A stretch of DNA of 64,000 nucleotides, taken from DASPFV01 sp035620975. Its GTDB lineage: Bacteria; Acidobacteriota; Vicinamibacteria; Vicinamibacterales; 2-12-FULL-66-21. The stretch is taken from NCBI GenBank assembly GCA_035620975.1, contig DASPFV010000106.1, positions 1 to 64,000 of the forward strand. The letters are read 5' to 3'. Both the position numbers and the translations under genes were made by a program. Numbering within the stretch: the stretch's first letter is position 1; each line of letters opens with the position of its first letter. The notes under the pieces are model-generated. The model ran no database searches and was not told the DNA's origin. It saw nothing but the letters and a program-made list of their open reading frames with translations. This document shows, one piece after another, positions 1 to 7,555 of the stretch.

Positions 1-1
1 A

Positions 2-127
2 CTCGGTCTGTCGGACGTGAAAGGACGAGAGCGGCTTCGCCTCATAGTGACGGCGAATGGTGACGCGCGCATCGAGTTCCTTGACGATCAGGGCCGCCCC
101 ACGTCCACGTTGCCGGCCCAGAAATGA
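2..127 (+). CDS. C-terminal fragment of an unknown protein (5' end outside window)
   Basis: An open frame enters from the left edge and ends at TGA 125-127, giving 41 residues that start LGLSDVKGRERLRLIVTANG and end in LPAQK. The pattern of short beta-like units with a D-x-x-G-x-x-R signature followed by a second D-D-Q-G-R unit resembles the C-terminal repeats of poorly characterised bacterial proteins that carry 'F/L-x-D-x-x-G-x-x-R' motifs; I cannot assign a function. It lies in the same frame as the recombinase that follows, separated from it by TGA (125) and TAG (140), so it is not simply its N-terminus. It probably belongs to the integrated element whose edge is here. Confidence 0.5.
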   Translation, partial: LGLSDVKGRERLRLIVTANGDARIEFLDDQGRPTSTLPAQK

Positions 128-157
128 CAGCGTGTCGACTAGCGCAGGAACAGCGAA

Positions 158-1039
158 TTGAACAATTCGCAGCCCGAGGTGGAACGAAGACTTCATATGC
201 GTGTCGAATTGCCGCCGCTCAGCCGGCGTCATCGAGAGCACGCGGTGCTCAACAAACTCGCGAACTCCACGCGTGAACGGAGGTCCGCCAGTTCGGCGGC
301 GGTCGAATGGAAGTACCTCGCTGATTCGCCCGCCAGGGGAGTGAAACGGTTCAGGCTGCAGAACAGGCGGACGCGGATTCTTTCCTCGGAGGAGCAGCGC
401 CGCCTCCTGGACGCGTGCGTGAGAATGCCGGAGCTGCAGGCGCTGCTCAGGCTCGCGCTGATCACGGGCGCTCGCATTGGCGAGCTCCTGGCGCTGCGCT
501 GGGAGGATTGCCAGGACGGCTATTTGTCGTTCTGGGAAACGAAGAACGGGAAAGTGAGGCGCATCCCTATCACGGGCACAATCGCCGCGCTGTTGGCCTC
601 CAGGCCGCGAATTCACCCATGGGTGTTTACGAACACGAAGACTGAGAGGCCTTACACGACGATTCGGAAGGTGTTCGAGCGCGCGCTTCGGCGGGCGAAG
701 ATCACAACCGGCGACGTGACGATCCACACGCTGCGCCACACTGCACTGTCACGCATGATCGAACACGGCCTCGACGACCACACCGTGATGTCGATCTCGG
801 GGCACTCCTCGACGCGAATGCTGGAGCGTTACACCCATCCGAGCGTGGAGCGGAAGCGCGCGGCGCTCGAAACGTTCGATTCGCTGGCCACAAATTGGCC
901 ACAAGACCTTCCCATCGATGGCGTACAAACAAAGAAGCCGTCCGAAGACGACTTTTTCCTGAGTAATTTTGGTGGACGGCAGGAGGCTCGAACTCCCGAC
1001 CTCCGCGTTGCGAACGCGGCGCTCTCCCAACTGAGCTAG
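158..1039 (+). CDS. Tyrosine recombinase/integrase, N-terminally shortened, reading into tRNA-Ala
   Basis: 293 residues from a TTG start. The catalytic domain is complete: Arg106 in TGARIGELLALRW, a Lys near 129-132, His190 and Arg193 in HTLRH, His216 in SGHSS and the nucleophile Tyr225 in ERYTH. Only about 80 residues precede the catalytic domain; phage-type integrases usually have an arm-binding and a full core-binding domain there, so the N-terminus looks deleted or decayed (residues 1-45 are not recognisable, residues 46-65 resemble the end of a core-binding domain). The last 22 residues (from GGRQEARTPD on) are simply the antisense translation of the tRNA-Ala gene, so the frame has no stop of its own before the tRNA. 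Orientation toward the 3' end of the tRNA is the classic arrangement for an integrase next to its attachment site. It may be a remnant rather than an active enzyme. Confidence 0.8.
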   Translation: MNNSQPEVERRLHMRVELPPLSRRHREHAVLNKLANSTRERRSASSAAVEWKYLADSPARGVKRFRLQNRRTRILSSEEQRRLLDACVRMPELQALLRLALITGARIGELLALRWEDCQDGYLSFWETKNGKVRRIPITGTIAALLASRPRIHPWVFTNTKTERPYTTIRKVFERALRRAKITTGDVTIHTLRHTALSRMIEHGLDDHTVMSISGHSSTRMLERYTHPSVERKRAALETFDSLATNWPQDLPIDGVQTKKPSEDDFFLSNFGGRQEARTPDLRVANAALSQLS

Positions 1040-1045
1040 CCGCCC
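970..1045 (-). tRNA. tRNA-Ala (anticodon CGC)
   Basis: A 76-nt cloverleaf on the minus strand with encoded CCA. The acceptor stem pairs GGGCGGC with GCCGTCC and contains a G3-U70 wobble pair, the established identity element of alanine tRNA. The anticodon stem CCGCG/CGCGG closes a TTCGCAA loop, giving anticodon CGC (codon GCG). The T arm has the GTTCGAG loop. Its 3' end faces the recombinase gene, which overlaps it on the other strand by 70 bases, marking it as the likely attachment site of the element to the left. Confidence 0.95.
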
Positions 1046-1055
1046 ACTCTGGTGT

Positions 1056-1071
1056 GTCATGAAGAGGCAGG
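1056..1071. repeat. 16-bp direct repeat, copy 1
   Basis: The 16-mer GTCATGAAGAGGCAGG occurs here and again at 1502-1517 in the same orientation. This copy lies 10 bases upstream of the tRNA-Ala 5' end. Confidence 0.7.
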
Positions 1072-1214
1072 CGGGACACGGACCGCTCGCCCGCGTCCAC
1101 GCGAACGGTCAGTGTACCACGCGCTTCCCGGACCGCGCAACGCGCGGCCGCTCATCTCACGGCCGTCATCGTTCACGCCCGGGCACTCTCGGCCCCCAAG
1201 CCACCCCGGCCACT

Positions 1215-1460
1215 TCAGGTTTCCTCTCTCTGCTTCCGCTCCACCAACCTGTTCACCAGCCCTCGCAGCGCCGCCGATGCGATCGCGTGCGCGGCGCTCA
1301 CGCGCGCGAGCGAGGCGAGATCGTCCGAGCCCAGCTCCGAGCTGGACTTCATGGCCTCGATCCCTGGCGCCAACGCGGCGAGCGCCTCGGCAGTCGCCAG
1401 GGCTCCTCTCAGAGACGCCTGCAGCGCGGCCAGCTCGTTCTCTTCCGTCATCGACGACAC
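1215..1460 (-). CDS. Small Ala-rich hypothetical protein
   Basis: 81 residues from GTG 1460 (or 78 from ATG 1451, three codons later). The sequence is acidic at its start (MTEENELAAL), strongly alanine- and leucine-rich and predicted by eye to be mostly helical, ending in a basic tail (RLVERKQREET). No family is recognised. It is isolated: tRNA-Ala lies downstream on the same strand and the PEGA protein is divergent. A TACAGT hexamer ends only a few bases before the start and could be a -10 box. Composition is more protein-like than the Arg-rich frames that overlap it, but I am not certain it is translated. Confidence 0.5.
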   Translation of the reverse strand: MSSMTEENELAALQASLRGALATAEALAALAPGIEAMKSSSELGSDDLASLARVSAAHAIASAALRGLVNRLVERKQREET

Positions 1461-1501
1461 TGTACTGCAATTACAGGTTTGGGATCCGTGGCGACGAATG
1501 G

Positions 1502-1517
1502 GTCATGAAGAGGCAGG
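1502..1517. repeat. 16-bp direct repeat, copy 2
   Basis: Second exact copy of GTCATGAAGAGGCAGG (first at 1056-1071). It lies 41 bases upstream of the small minus-strand gene, so both copies precede a minus-strand gene. Confidence 0.7.
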
Positions 1518-1637
1518 AGCCGGCCGGGCGGGCGGGTCCTCGACGGAGGCAATCCGCCGGGAATCTGTGCGTTGGCGCACACGGCACGCGATCACCGGTT
1601 ATGGTGCGCGGGTTGCAAACTCGTGGGCGCCCCTGCA

Positions 1638-4600
1638 ATGTCGGCACCAGCGCTTCACCCGCCGTCGTCGTCGGTATCGTCGTCCGGCCACGTGGACGGC
1701 CTGGGCCGGCGTGTGCTCGCCTTCGATCGCGAAACGGGCGGCATGCTGGAACGCCTGTACGTGCGCCCCGAGCTGGCTGCCTTCGAGACCGTCCTCCGCG
1801 CCAACGTCGAGAAGCTGCTCACGTTCGACGACGAGCGGTTCGCCCGGCCGTTCGGCGTGGACCACGATCCCGGCACGGGCGAGCTGACCGTCCTGTCTGA
1901 GTTCGTCGCCGGCAGTCGCGTGGCCGACCTGCTCGACACCGCGTACGAATCCAGTTGTGTGCCGGGTGTCGACGTCGCGCTGGGGTACCTGCTCGAGGCG
2001 CTGCCGGCGCTGTCCGCGTTCCACTCCGGCACCGGCATGGCCCATGGGCTCATCGAGCCATCGCGCACCGTCGTGACCTCCGCCGGACAGGTCGTCTTCC
2101 TGGATTGCGCGTTCGGCTCGGCGATCGAGCGGCTCGGGCTCGCGCAGACTCGACTGTGGAGCGAGCTCGGCATCGCGGCACAGCCCTCAGCGGCGGGCCG
2201 GGTACGGCTCGACCCCACGGCGGACGTCGCGCAGGTGGCGCTCACGGCGGTCATGCTGGTGCTGGGACGCCGGCTGGGCGACAGCGAGTATCCCGACGCC
2301 CTGCCCTCGCTGCTGATGGAGATCGTGGAGGTCGCCCAGATCCGGCGCTCGTCCACCTTCGCTTCCGCGCTGCAGCGGATCCTGCAGCGATCGCTGCCCC
2401 TGCCGGGCCGCCGCGCGTTCGGCACGCCCGACGAGGTGCTGGTGGAGGTCCGCCAGCTCGTTCGGCGCGAGATCGGCCTCGACGTGTGCCGGCAGGCCCT
2501 GATGGACTTCGTCGCGCAGATGGACGCCGTGTCCATTTCGCAGCCAGGCGTCGACGATCTGCAGGGTCAGGCCCCTTACGGGACCACCTCGTATGCGGAG
2601 ACCGATCCGTACGCACGGGCATTCGACGAAGCGCTCGCGGCGGCGGGAATTGGCGCAGGCGCGCTCGAGGACGGCTTCGATGCCGCAGCCCACCGCGAAG
2701 CGGAGGACTCGGCGGAGCTCGAGCTGGAGCTCAGGCTGGACGAGGTCACCCCGAGCCCGATGATGACCAGCCGGCTCGACCCGCACGACACCCCACTACC
2801 CGATGTCATCGAGATCAGGGCGGACATCGAGGACGTGTTCGAGCTGGACACACTGGCGTCTTCGGCGGTTGTGCCACCGATCGTGACCGGGCCGGCTTCC
2901 GACCTTCGGCCGGACCGGTGGTCGCGTGAGGACCTCCCTCCTCTGAACAGACAGCCGTCCTGGGATCCCGGCACTGCCGCCCCGGCGACGGACAGGCTGA
3001 CCGACGGCCCGGCCGCACACAGGGCGGCCGAACCCGAGGGACCACCCGAACCGGAGCCAGAACTGGCTCCAGCTCCCATTACCCTCGACGTCGCACCCGC
3101 TCCCGGGACTGCTGCGGCTGTACCAGATGCGGCACCGCCGGTCACGGTGGAGCCCACACCCGTGCTCGCTCCACCGCCTCTCGCCCAGGACGCGCCCGGA
3201 GTGGAGGAAGTGTCGACTCCATCGGAACGCGACGTGGCGCCAACGGTCACGCCGGAGCTGGAGGACGCGGAGGATCAGCCCGAAAGCTCTTCGTCGCGCC
3301 GCCGCAAGCGGCAGCAGCGCTCCGCCCGCGCCAAGAAGGACAAGCTGCGGTCGGTGACGTCGGACCAGCGGATTGGCAGCGCGAAGCCCGCGGCTCCGCC
3401 GACGCCCAAAGCGGCGGGCTGGATTGTCTCGCCCGACAAGGCTGCGGCTTTCGATCCGCCTGTCGCGGAGCAGCAGGCCGCCGCCGCACGGCCGTCGACC
3501 CCGGCGCCTGCATCGTACGCACCGCCGTCCTACCCGCCGCCGACCTTCCCGCCGCCCCCGCCGTCGCCAGCGTTCTCGACGCCGGCGCCGCCGGCTGTGG
3601 CTCCGCCTGTCGCGCCGCCGATTGCCGTGACACCTCCGATGCCGGTTTTCAATCCGCCGGCGCCCCCGACGCCGGTTCCGCTCCAGCCCAAGCCCGTCAT
3701 CCAGTCACCCGCGCCATCCGTGCGTCCCGCTGCGCCCGCGCCCGCGACCGGCGGGCTGCGGCTGAAGACCGACGCCCCGACCGGTTACACGCCCGTGCGG
3801 AAGCGCCTCCCGCCGGACCCGCCGCCGCAGGACCTGACGGCGTACCGTGGCGCGACGTTCCCGGTCACCAGCGAGCCTGAAGCGGGCAGGAGCTTCCCGT
3901 GGAAGCTCGCGGCGGCCGTGTTGATCATCGTCGCAGCGGTGATCGGCGTAGGGCGGTACTACCTCTGGGTTGGCGATACGGCGGACGAGTCCGCCACGGT
4001 CACGGAGGCGGCCGGGCCGGAGCCGCCTGCGACGGGGCCGGGGCCTGCAGCGGCGACCGGCGAGATCGTCATCGAAACGCAGCCCGCCGGTGCGCGCGTC
4101 CTCCTCGACGGCAAGCCTGTCGGTGAGACGCCTCTCAAACTCCCCGGAGTCGCAGCGGGGCGCCACACGCTCACGTTCATCACGTCGTCTGGCGAGTTCA
4201 AGCGGACGGTGCGTGTGGCCGCCGGCAAGACCCTGACGCTCGACGTTCCCCTCTTCTCGGGATGGGTGGCCATCTTCGCGCCCATCCTGCTCGACGTCGC
4301 GGAAGACGGCCGCGCGATCGGCAGCACCGAGCAGAACCGGCTGCTGCTCCCGCCCGGATCGCACAAGCTGACCCTGTCGAACCGCGACCTGGGCTACACG
4401 ATCGTCAAGGAGGTGGAGATCCAGGCGGGCGAGGTCTACTCGGTGACACTGGATCCGCGCGGTCCGGTCAACTTCAACGCCGTCCCGTGGGCGGAGGTCT
4501 GGTACGACAACCAGAAGATCGGCGACACGCCAGTGGCGAACTTCGAGATCCCGCTCGGCCTGCGCGAGTTCGTCTTCAAGCACCCCCAGTACGGCGAGCG

Positions 4601-4667
4601 CCGCGTGACCGCCACGGTCCGCGGCGATGGCGCGACAGCCGTGAGCGCCGATTTCACGAAACCGTAA
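1638..4667 (+). CDS. Membrane-anchored pseudokinase with C-terminal PEGA domains
   Basis: 1009 residues from ATG 1638; an upstream GTG at 1572 would add 22 residues without homology-like character. Residues about 20-300 follow the outline of a Ser/Thr kinase fold but lack its chemistry: the hinge-like LSEFVAGSRVADLLD (87-100) is followed by HGLIEPSRTVV (136-146) where an HRD catalytic loop should be, and FLDCAFG (154-160) where DFG should be; no VAIK lysine is visible. A long acidic, then Pro/Ala-rich linker (about 300-750) leads to a transmembrane helix (WKLAAAVLIIVAAVIGVG, about 755-772). The remainder is outside the membrane and carries PEGA-type repeats: residues about 807 on have PAGARVLLDGKPVGETPLKL and the last repeat has VWYDNQKIGDTPV. 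PEGA domains are associated with surface or cell-wall contact. Role inferred: envelope sensor or scaffold without phosphotransfer. Base composition matches its neighbours. Confidence 0.8.
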   Translation: MSAPALHPPSSSVSSSGHVDGLGRRVLAFDRETGGMLERLYVRPELAAFETVLRANVEKLLTFDDERFARPFGVDHDPGTGELTVLSEFVAGSRVADLLDTAYESSCVPGVDVALGYLLEALPALSAFHSGTGMAHGLIEPSRTVVTSAGQVVFLDCAFGSAIERLGLAQTRLWSELGIAAQPSAAGRVRLDPTADVAQVALTAVMLVLGRRLGDSEYPDALPSLLMEIVEVAQIRRSSTFASALQRILQRSLPLPGRRAFGTPDEVLVEVRQLVRREIGLDVCRQALMDFVAQMDAVSISQPGVDDLQGQAPYGTTSYAETDPYARAFDEALAAAGIGAGALEDGFDAAAHREAEDSAELELELRLDEVTPSPMMTSRLDPHDTPLPDVIEIRADIEDVFELDTLASSAVVPPIVTGPASDLRPDRWSREDLPPLNRQPSWDPGTAAPATDRLTDGPAAHRAAEPEGPPEPEPELAPAPITLDVAPAPGTAAAVPDAAPPVTVEPTPVLAPPPLAQDAPGVEEVSTPSERDVAPTVTPELEDAEDQPESSSSRRRKRQQRSARAKKDKLRSVTSDQRIGSAKPAAPPTPKAAGWIVSPDKAAAFDPPVAEQQAAAARPSTPAPASYAPPSYPPPTFPPPPPSPAFSTPAPPAVAPPVAPPIAVTPPMPVFNPPAPPTPVPLQPKPVIQSPAPSVRPAAPAPATGGLRLKTDAPTGYTPVRKRLPPDPPPQDLTAYRGATFPVTSEPEAGRSFPWKLAAAVLIIVAAVIGVGRYYLWVGDTADESATVTEAAGPEPPATGPGPAAATGEIVIETQPAGARVLLDGKPVGETPLKLPGVAAGRHTLTFITSSGEFKRTVRVAAGKTLTLDVPLFSGWVAIFAPILLDVAEDGRAIGSTEQNRLLLPPGSHKLTLSNRDLGYTIVKEVEIQAGEVYSVTLDPRGPVNFNAVPWAEVWYDNQKIGDTPVANFEIPLGLREFVFKHPQYGERRVTATVRGDGATAVSADFTKP

Positions 4668-4884
4668 GATCTCCCGCGCGGCGCTGCGCGTTCCGAGGCG
4701 GGCGCGGGGGCTTTCAGTTTGGTCATCGGCGCGAAAATTCGGTCCGCCGCCCCATGTCTCCAGGCCGCACAGTCGATTGCAACTTCGCGAGAATACGGGC
4801 AGTTCAAGGGATCGCCCGCCGGCGACCGACGGCAGCGCCTTTGCTATGGGCGGGTTCGACGTTCCTTTCTCTTGTAGGTGCCGT

Positions 4885-5055
4885 ATGTGGAATCTGATCT
4901 GCTGCTACGTAACCGGTCACGATTACAGCATCTGCTGCACGGGGGGCTCGATGTTCCTCCGGTGCGTCATCTGCGGGCGGCGATCCCAGGGCTGGGTGGT
5001 GCACGAGCAGCCCGCCCACGCGCACGCCTCGCACGACCACCGGCGCCAGTCCTGA
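4885..5055 (+). CDS. 56-aa Cys-rich (zinc-ribbon-like) protein
   Basis: 56 residues from ATG 4885 (MWNLICCYVTGHDYSICC...). The pattern is CC at 6-7, GHDY at 11-14, CC at 17-18, then LRCVICGRRSQGW with a CxxC at 27-30, and a His-rich tail (HAHASHDH). A Cys/His-rich small protein with LRCxxCGRxSxGW is suggestive of a zinc-binding knuckle; the cysteines and GHDY motif make random occurrence unlikely. Function unknown. The frame is open further upstream (from 4777) but the Met before W fits best. It is followed after four bases by a promoter (TTGACA at 5060) for the next gene. Confidence 0.6.
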   Translation: MWNLICCYVTGHDYSICCTGGSMFLRCVICGRRSQGWVVHEQPAHAHASHDHRRQS

Positions 5056-5059
5056 GCCG

Positions 5060-5089
5060 TTGACAGGTCTCGCGGCGGCCGGGGACAAT
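5060..5089 (+). promoter_or_regulatory. Sigma70-type promoter for the PolX-like gene
   Basis: A perfect -35 TTGACA (5060-5065), an 18-base spacer and GACAAT (5084-5089) as -10. The transcript would begin about 5096-5098, at or right next to an ATG at 5098, implying a leaderless message. Confidence 0.55.
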
Positions 5090-5097
5090 AAGCCCGC

Positions 5098-5142
5098 ATG
5101 GCGGAACCGCGTACGTCAACGCAAGACCTGACCCCCGTTTGA
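5098..5142 (+). CDS. 14-codon leader ORF, or displaced 5' end of the next gene
   Basis: ATG 5098 opens MAEPRTSTQDLTPV and ends at TGA 5140-5142, which overlaps the TTG start of the following gene as TTGA. It begins where the predicted transcript begins. Two readings are possible: a leaderless leader peptide coupled to the downstream gene, or the real start of that gene separated by an indel, because one extra C in the C5 run at 5132-5136 would fuse the two frames. Confidence 0.35.
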   Translation: MAEPRTSTQDLTPV

Positions 5143-6839
5143 ACGCCCCGGCCGACCTCCCGGACCTGCTCCGGCAGCTCGCGGATCTCTCCGACGTTCG
5201 CGGCGCGTCGCTCGAAGCGCACGACCTCCGCCGTGCCGCTGCCGCCGTCGACAGCCTCGGCCCGGATGGCACGGCACGGCTCACTCGGCTCGCCCGTCGC
5301 GGCCGGCTCCACCTCCACGACGCAATCGTTCCCCCCGACACCGAGTGGCGAATACGCGAGATCCTCGCCGAGGGCGCCCAGGAGGTGCTGCGGAGAGCGC
5401 GGACGAGCCTCCCCGCCCTTTTCCGCCACCTGCTGGATGCCGCCGCAATCGACGCAGCCGAGGCTCGCGCGCTCGCACGGCTGGACGTACTGACACTGAG
5501 CGATCTCGAGCTGGCCCTCCACGACGGTCGCGCCCGCAGCGCCCTTTCACATGCCGGGGCAAGCCGACTGGATGCACTGCTCCCCTCGCTGCTCGAGCAA
5601 CGCGAGACGATGGTGCTCGGCCGAGCGTGGGATCTGCTCGAGTCGCTGCTCACGCTGCTGGCCGGCGCCTCTCCCCCCCTGCCGCTGTTCGAGCCGGCCG
5701 GAGACGTCCGCCGCTCGGAGCCCTTCGTGACCGGCATCGTGCTGGTTGCGGCGTCCGAGAGCCCCGCACGCGTCCTCGAGGCCGTGTGCGCACTGCTCGA
5801 GAGCGGCACGTTCCATCACCGCGGATCGAGCCGGGCCATCGTCGGATTCCGCGGCACCGAAGTCGACTTCCGGATCAGCGAACCGGTCGCGCGGGGAACG
5901 GTGCTCTTCGTCGCCACGGGTGCGAACCGACATGTGGCCGCCGTCCTGGGTCGCAACCCGTCGCAGGATCCTTGTCCCAGTGAAGCGGACCTGTACGCCC
6001 GCGCGGGCCTCGTGTTCGTGCCGCCGGAACTGCGGGACGGGTCGGACGAGATCGAGGCCGCGGCACGGGGCACGCTGCCGTCTCTCGTCAACCGGACCGA
6101 CATTCACGGCGATCTGCACATGCACACGACCTACAGCGACGGACGCGACAGCGTCGCCGCGATGGTGCGCGAGTGCGTCTCGCTGGGCTATGAGTACCTG
6201 GCCATCACCGATCACTCGCAAAGTGCCGCCGCCTCGCGCACGCTGGGCAGAGACGACATCGCCCGCCAGCGCGACGAAATCGACCGCGCGAGACAGGCAT
6301 TCCCGCAGATCCGGATCCTGCACGGCGTGGAAGTCGACATCCTCTGCGACGGCCGTCTCGACTTTCCGGACCGGCTTCTCGAGCGCTTCGATATCGTGCT
6401 GGCGTCGCTGCACGAGCGTTGCGGTCACGATGGCCGCAGGCTCACCAGCCGATGCCTCGGCGCGCTTCGCCATCCGCTCGTCACAATCTTCACGCATCCG
6501 CTCAACCGCATTCCGGGACAGCGCGGCCCGTACCCGCTCGATTTCGAGCGCGTGTTCGAGGTTGCCGCCGAGACCGCGACGGCGCTCGAGGTCGACGGCG
6601 CCCCGGGCCATCTCGATCTGGACGGCGCGCATGCGCGGCTGGCGGTGCGGGCCGGCGCCACGCTGGCCGTCGACAGCGACTGTCACCGGGCGCGGTCGCT
6701 CGAGCGCCAGATGCGGCTCGGCGTCGGCACGGCCCGGCGAGGCTGGGTCGAACCAGTCCATGTGCTGAACGCGCGGCCGCTTGATGAGGTGCTCGCGTTC
6801 ATCGCCCGCAAGCGGAACCCCAGCCCGACGGAGCCCTGA
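5139..6839 (+). CDS. PolX-family paralogue with dead polymerase site and intact PHP domain
   Basis: 566 residues from TTG 5139. The N-terminus (LLRQLADLSDVRGASLEAHDLRRAA) aligns with that of the true PolX at 17013, and the whole chain is collinear with it. In the nucleotidyltransferase region, PolX has CGDLDIL with two catalytic Asp; here the aligned residues read VTGIVLV (Gly199 and Val201), while the third Asp is kept (TEVDFRI, Asp243). The helix-hairpin-helix GxGxx motifs of PolX are also absent. The C-terminal PHP domain is complete: HMHTTYSDG (His327, His329), ITDHS, GVEVD, SLH, THP and the DSDCH pair, the ligands expected for a trinuclear metal site. Inferred activity: phosphoesterase or 3'-5' exonuclease without polymerisation. 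It is probably driven by the promoter at 5060 and followed by lolA after 44 bases. Confidence 0.85.
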   Translation: MNAPADLPDLLRQLADLSDVRGASLEAHDLRRAAAAVDSLGPDGTARLTRLARRGRLHLHDAIVPPDTEWRIREILAEGAQEVLRRARTSLPALFRHLLDAAAIDAAEARALARLDVLTLSDLELALHDGRARSALSHAGASRLDALLPSLLEQRETMVLGRAWDLLESLLTLLAGASPPLPLFEPAGDVRRSEPFVTGIVLVAASESPARVLEAVCALLESGTFHHRGSSRAIVGFRGTEVDFRISEPVARGTVLFVATGANRHVAAVLGRNPSQDPCPSEADLYARAGLVFVPPELRDGSDEIEAAARGTLPSLVNRTDIHGDLHMHTTYSDGRDSVAAMVRECVSLGYEYLAITDHSQSAAASRTLGRDDIARQRDEIDRARQAFPQIRILHGVEVDILCDGRLDFPDRLLERFDIVLASLHERCGHDGRRLTSRCLGALRHPLVTIFTHPLNRIPGQRGPYPLDFERVFEVAAETATALEVDGAPGHLDLDGAHARLAVRAGATLAVDSDCHRARSLERQMRLGVGTARRGWVEPVHVLNARPLDEVLAFIARKRNPSPTEP

Positions 6840-6883
6840 TCGCGATACCATGAGGTCAGCCCTGCCGCAGCCCTTCGACACCG

Positions 6884-7555
6884 ATGACGAGATACCTTCT
6901 GCTGGCGGCCGTGCTCCTGCTGGCGTGGGCGGGGCCGGCCACGGCTCAGCCGGCGGCCGGGTCGTCCGCCCTCGACGTGGCGACAGCCCTCCAGCGGCGC
7001 TACGATACCGTTCGCGACTTCTCCGCCGACTTCACGCAGACGTACGAGAGTGGCGTACTCCGGCGCAAGCGGGTGGAACGCGGGACGGTCCTCATCAAGA
7101 AGCCCGGCCGGATGCGCTGGAACTATCAATCGCCGGAGGAGAAGCTCTTCGTCTCTGATGGCACGCGCATGTACTTCCACGACCCGGGCAACAACCAGGT
7201 CACCATCAACCCGGTCCCCGAGCAGGACGAGGCCGCCACTGCGGCGCTCTTCCTCACCGGGGCCGGAGATCTCCTGCGGGACTTCGCGATCACGTTCGCC
7301 GAGGGCGGCGGCCCCGACGAGTGGCGCCTGCGCCTCGAGCCCAGGCGCCGACAGCCCGAGTACGACTGGCTCGAGCTGACGGTCGACCGCCGGACCATGC
7401 AGATCCGCGCAATCGCCGCCGCGGATCACCAGGGCGGAAGGTCCACCTTTCAGTTCTCGAACGTCAAGGAGAACATAGGTCTGGCCGATAAAACGTTCGC
7501 CTTTACCATCCCTCGTGGAGCCGATGTCACGTATGCAGGCCGGGCGAAGCAGTAA
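6884..7555 (+). CDS. lolA: Outer-membrane lipoprotein carrier protein LolA
   Basis: 223 residues from ATG 6884 with a cleavable signal peptide (LLLAAVLLLAWAGPATAQ). LolA receives mature lipoproteins from LolCDE in the inner membrane and carries them across the periplasm. The family's features are present: FSADFTQTYESG near the mature N-terminus, RGTVLIKKPGRMRWNY, the LFVSDGTRMYFHDP strand pair and the LTVDRRTMQIRAI hairpin. Length is typical (about 200 aa mature). Its last 32 bases overlap the secretin gene, so the two are co-transcribed and probably translationally coupled; supply of a lipoprotein carrier next to a lipoprotein secretin makes functional sense. Confidence 0.85.
   Translation: MTRYLLLAAVLLLAWAGPATAQPAAGSSALDVATALQRRYDTVRDFSADFTQTYESGVLRRKRVERGTVLIKKPGRMRWNYQSPEEKLFVSDGTRMYFHDPGNNQVTINPVPEQDEAATAALFLTGAGDLLRDFAITFAEGGGPDEWRLRLEPRRRQPEYDWLELTVDRRTMQIRAIAAADHQGGRSTFQFSNVKENIGLADKTFAFTIPRGADVTYAGRAKQ

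Noticed and set aside
1057..1470. Minus-strand 137-residue frame overlapping the small Ala-rich gene
   Set aside because: Arg/Gly-rich shadow composition; the overlapping 81-aa frame has a far more protein-like sequence.
1572..1637. Upstream GTG start for the pseudokinase/PEGA gene
   Set aside because: The 22 extra residues look non-coding; ATG 1638 begins a plausible cytoplasmic N-terminus.
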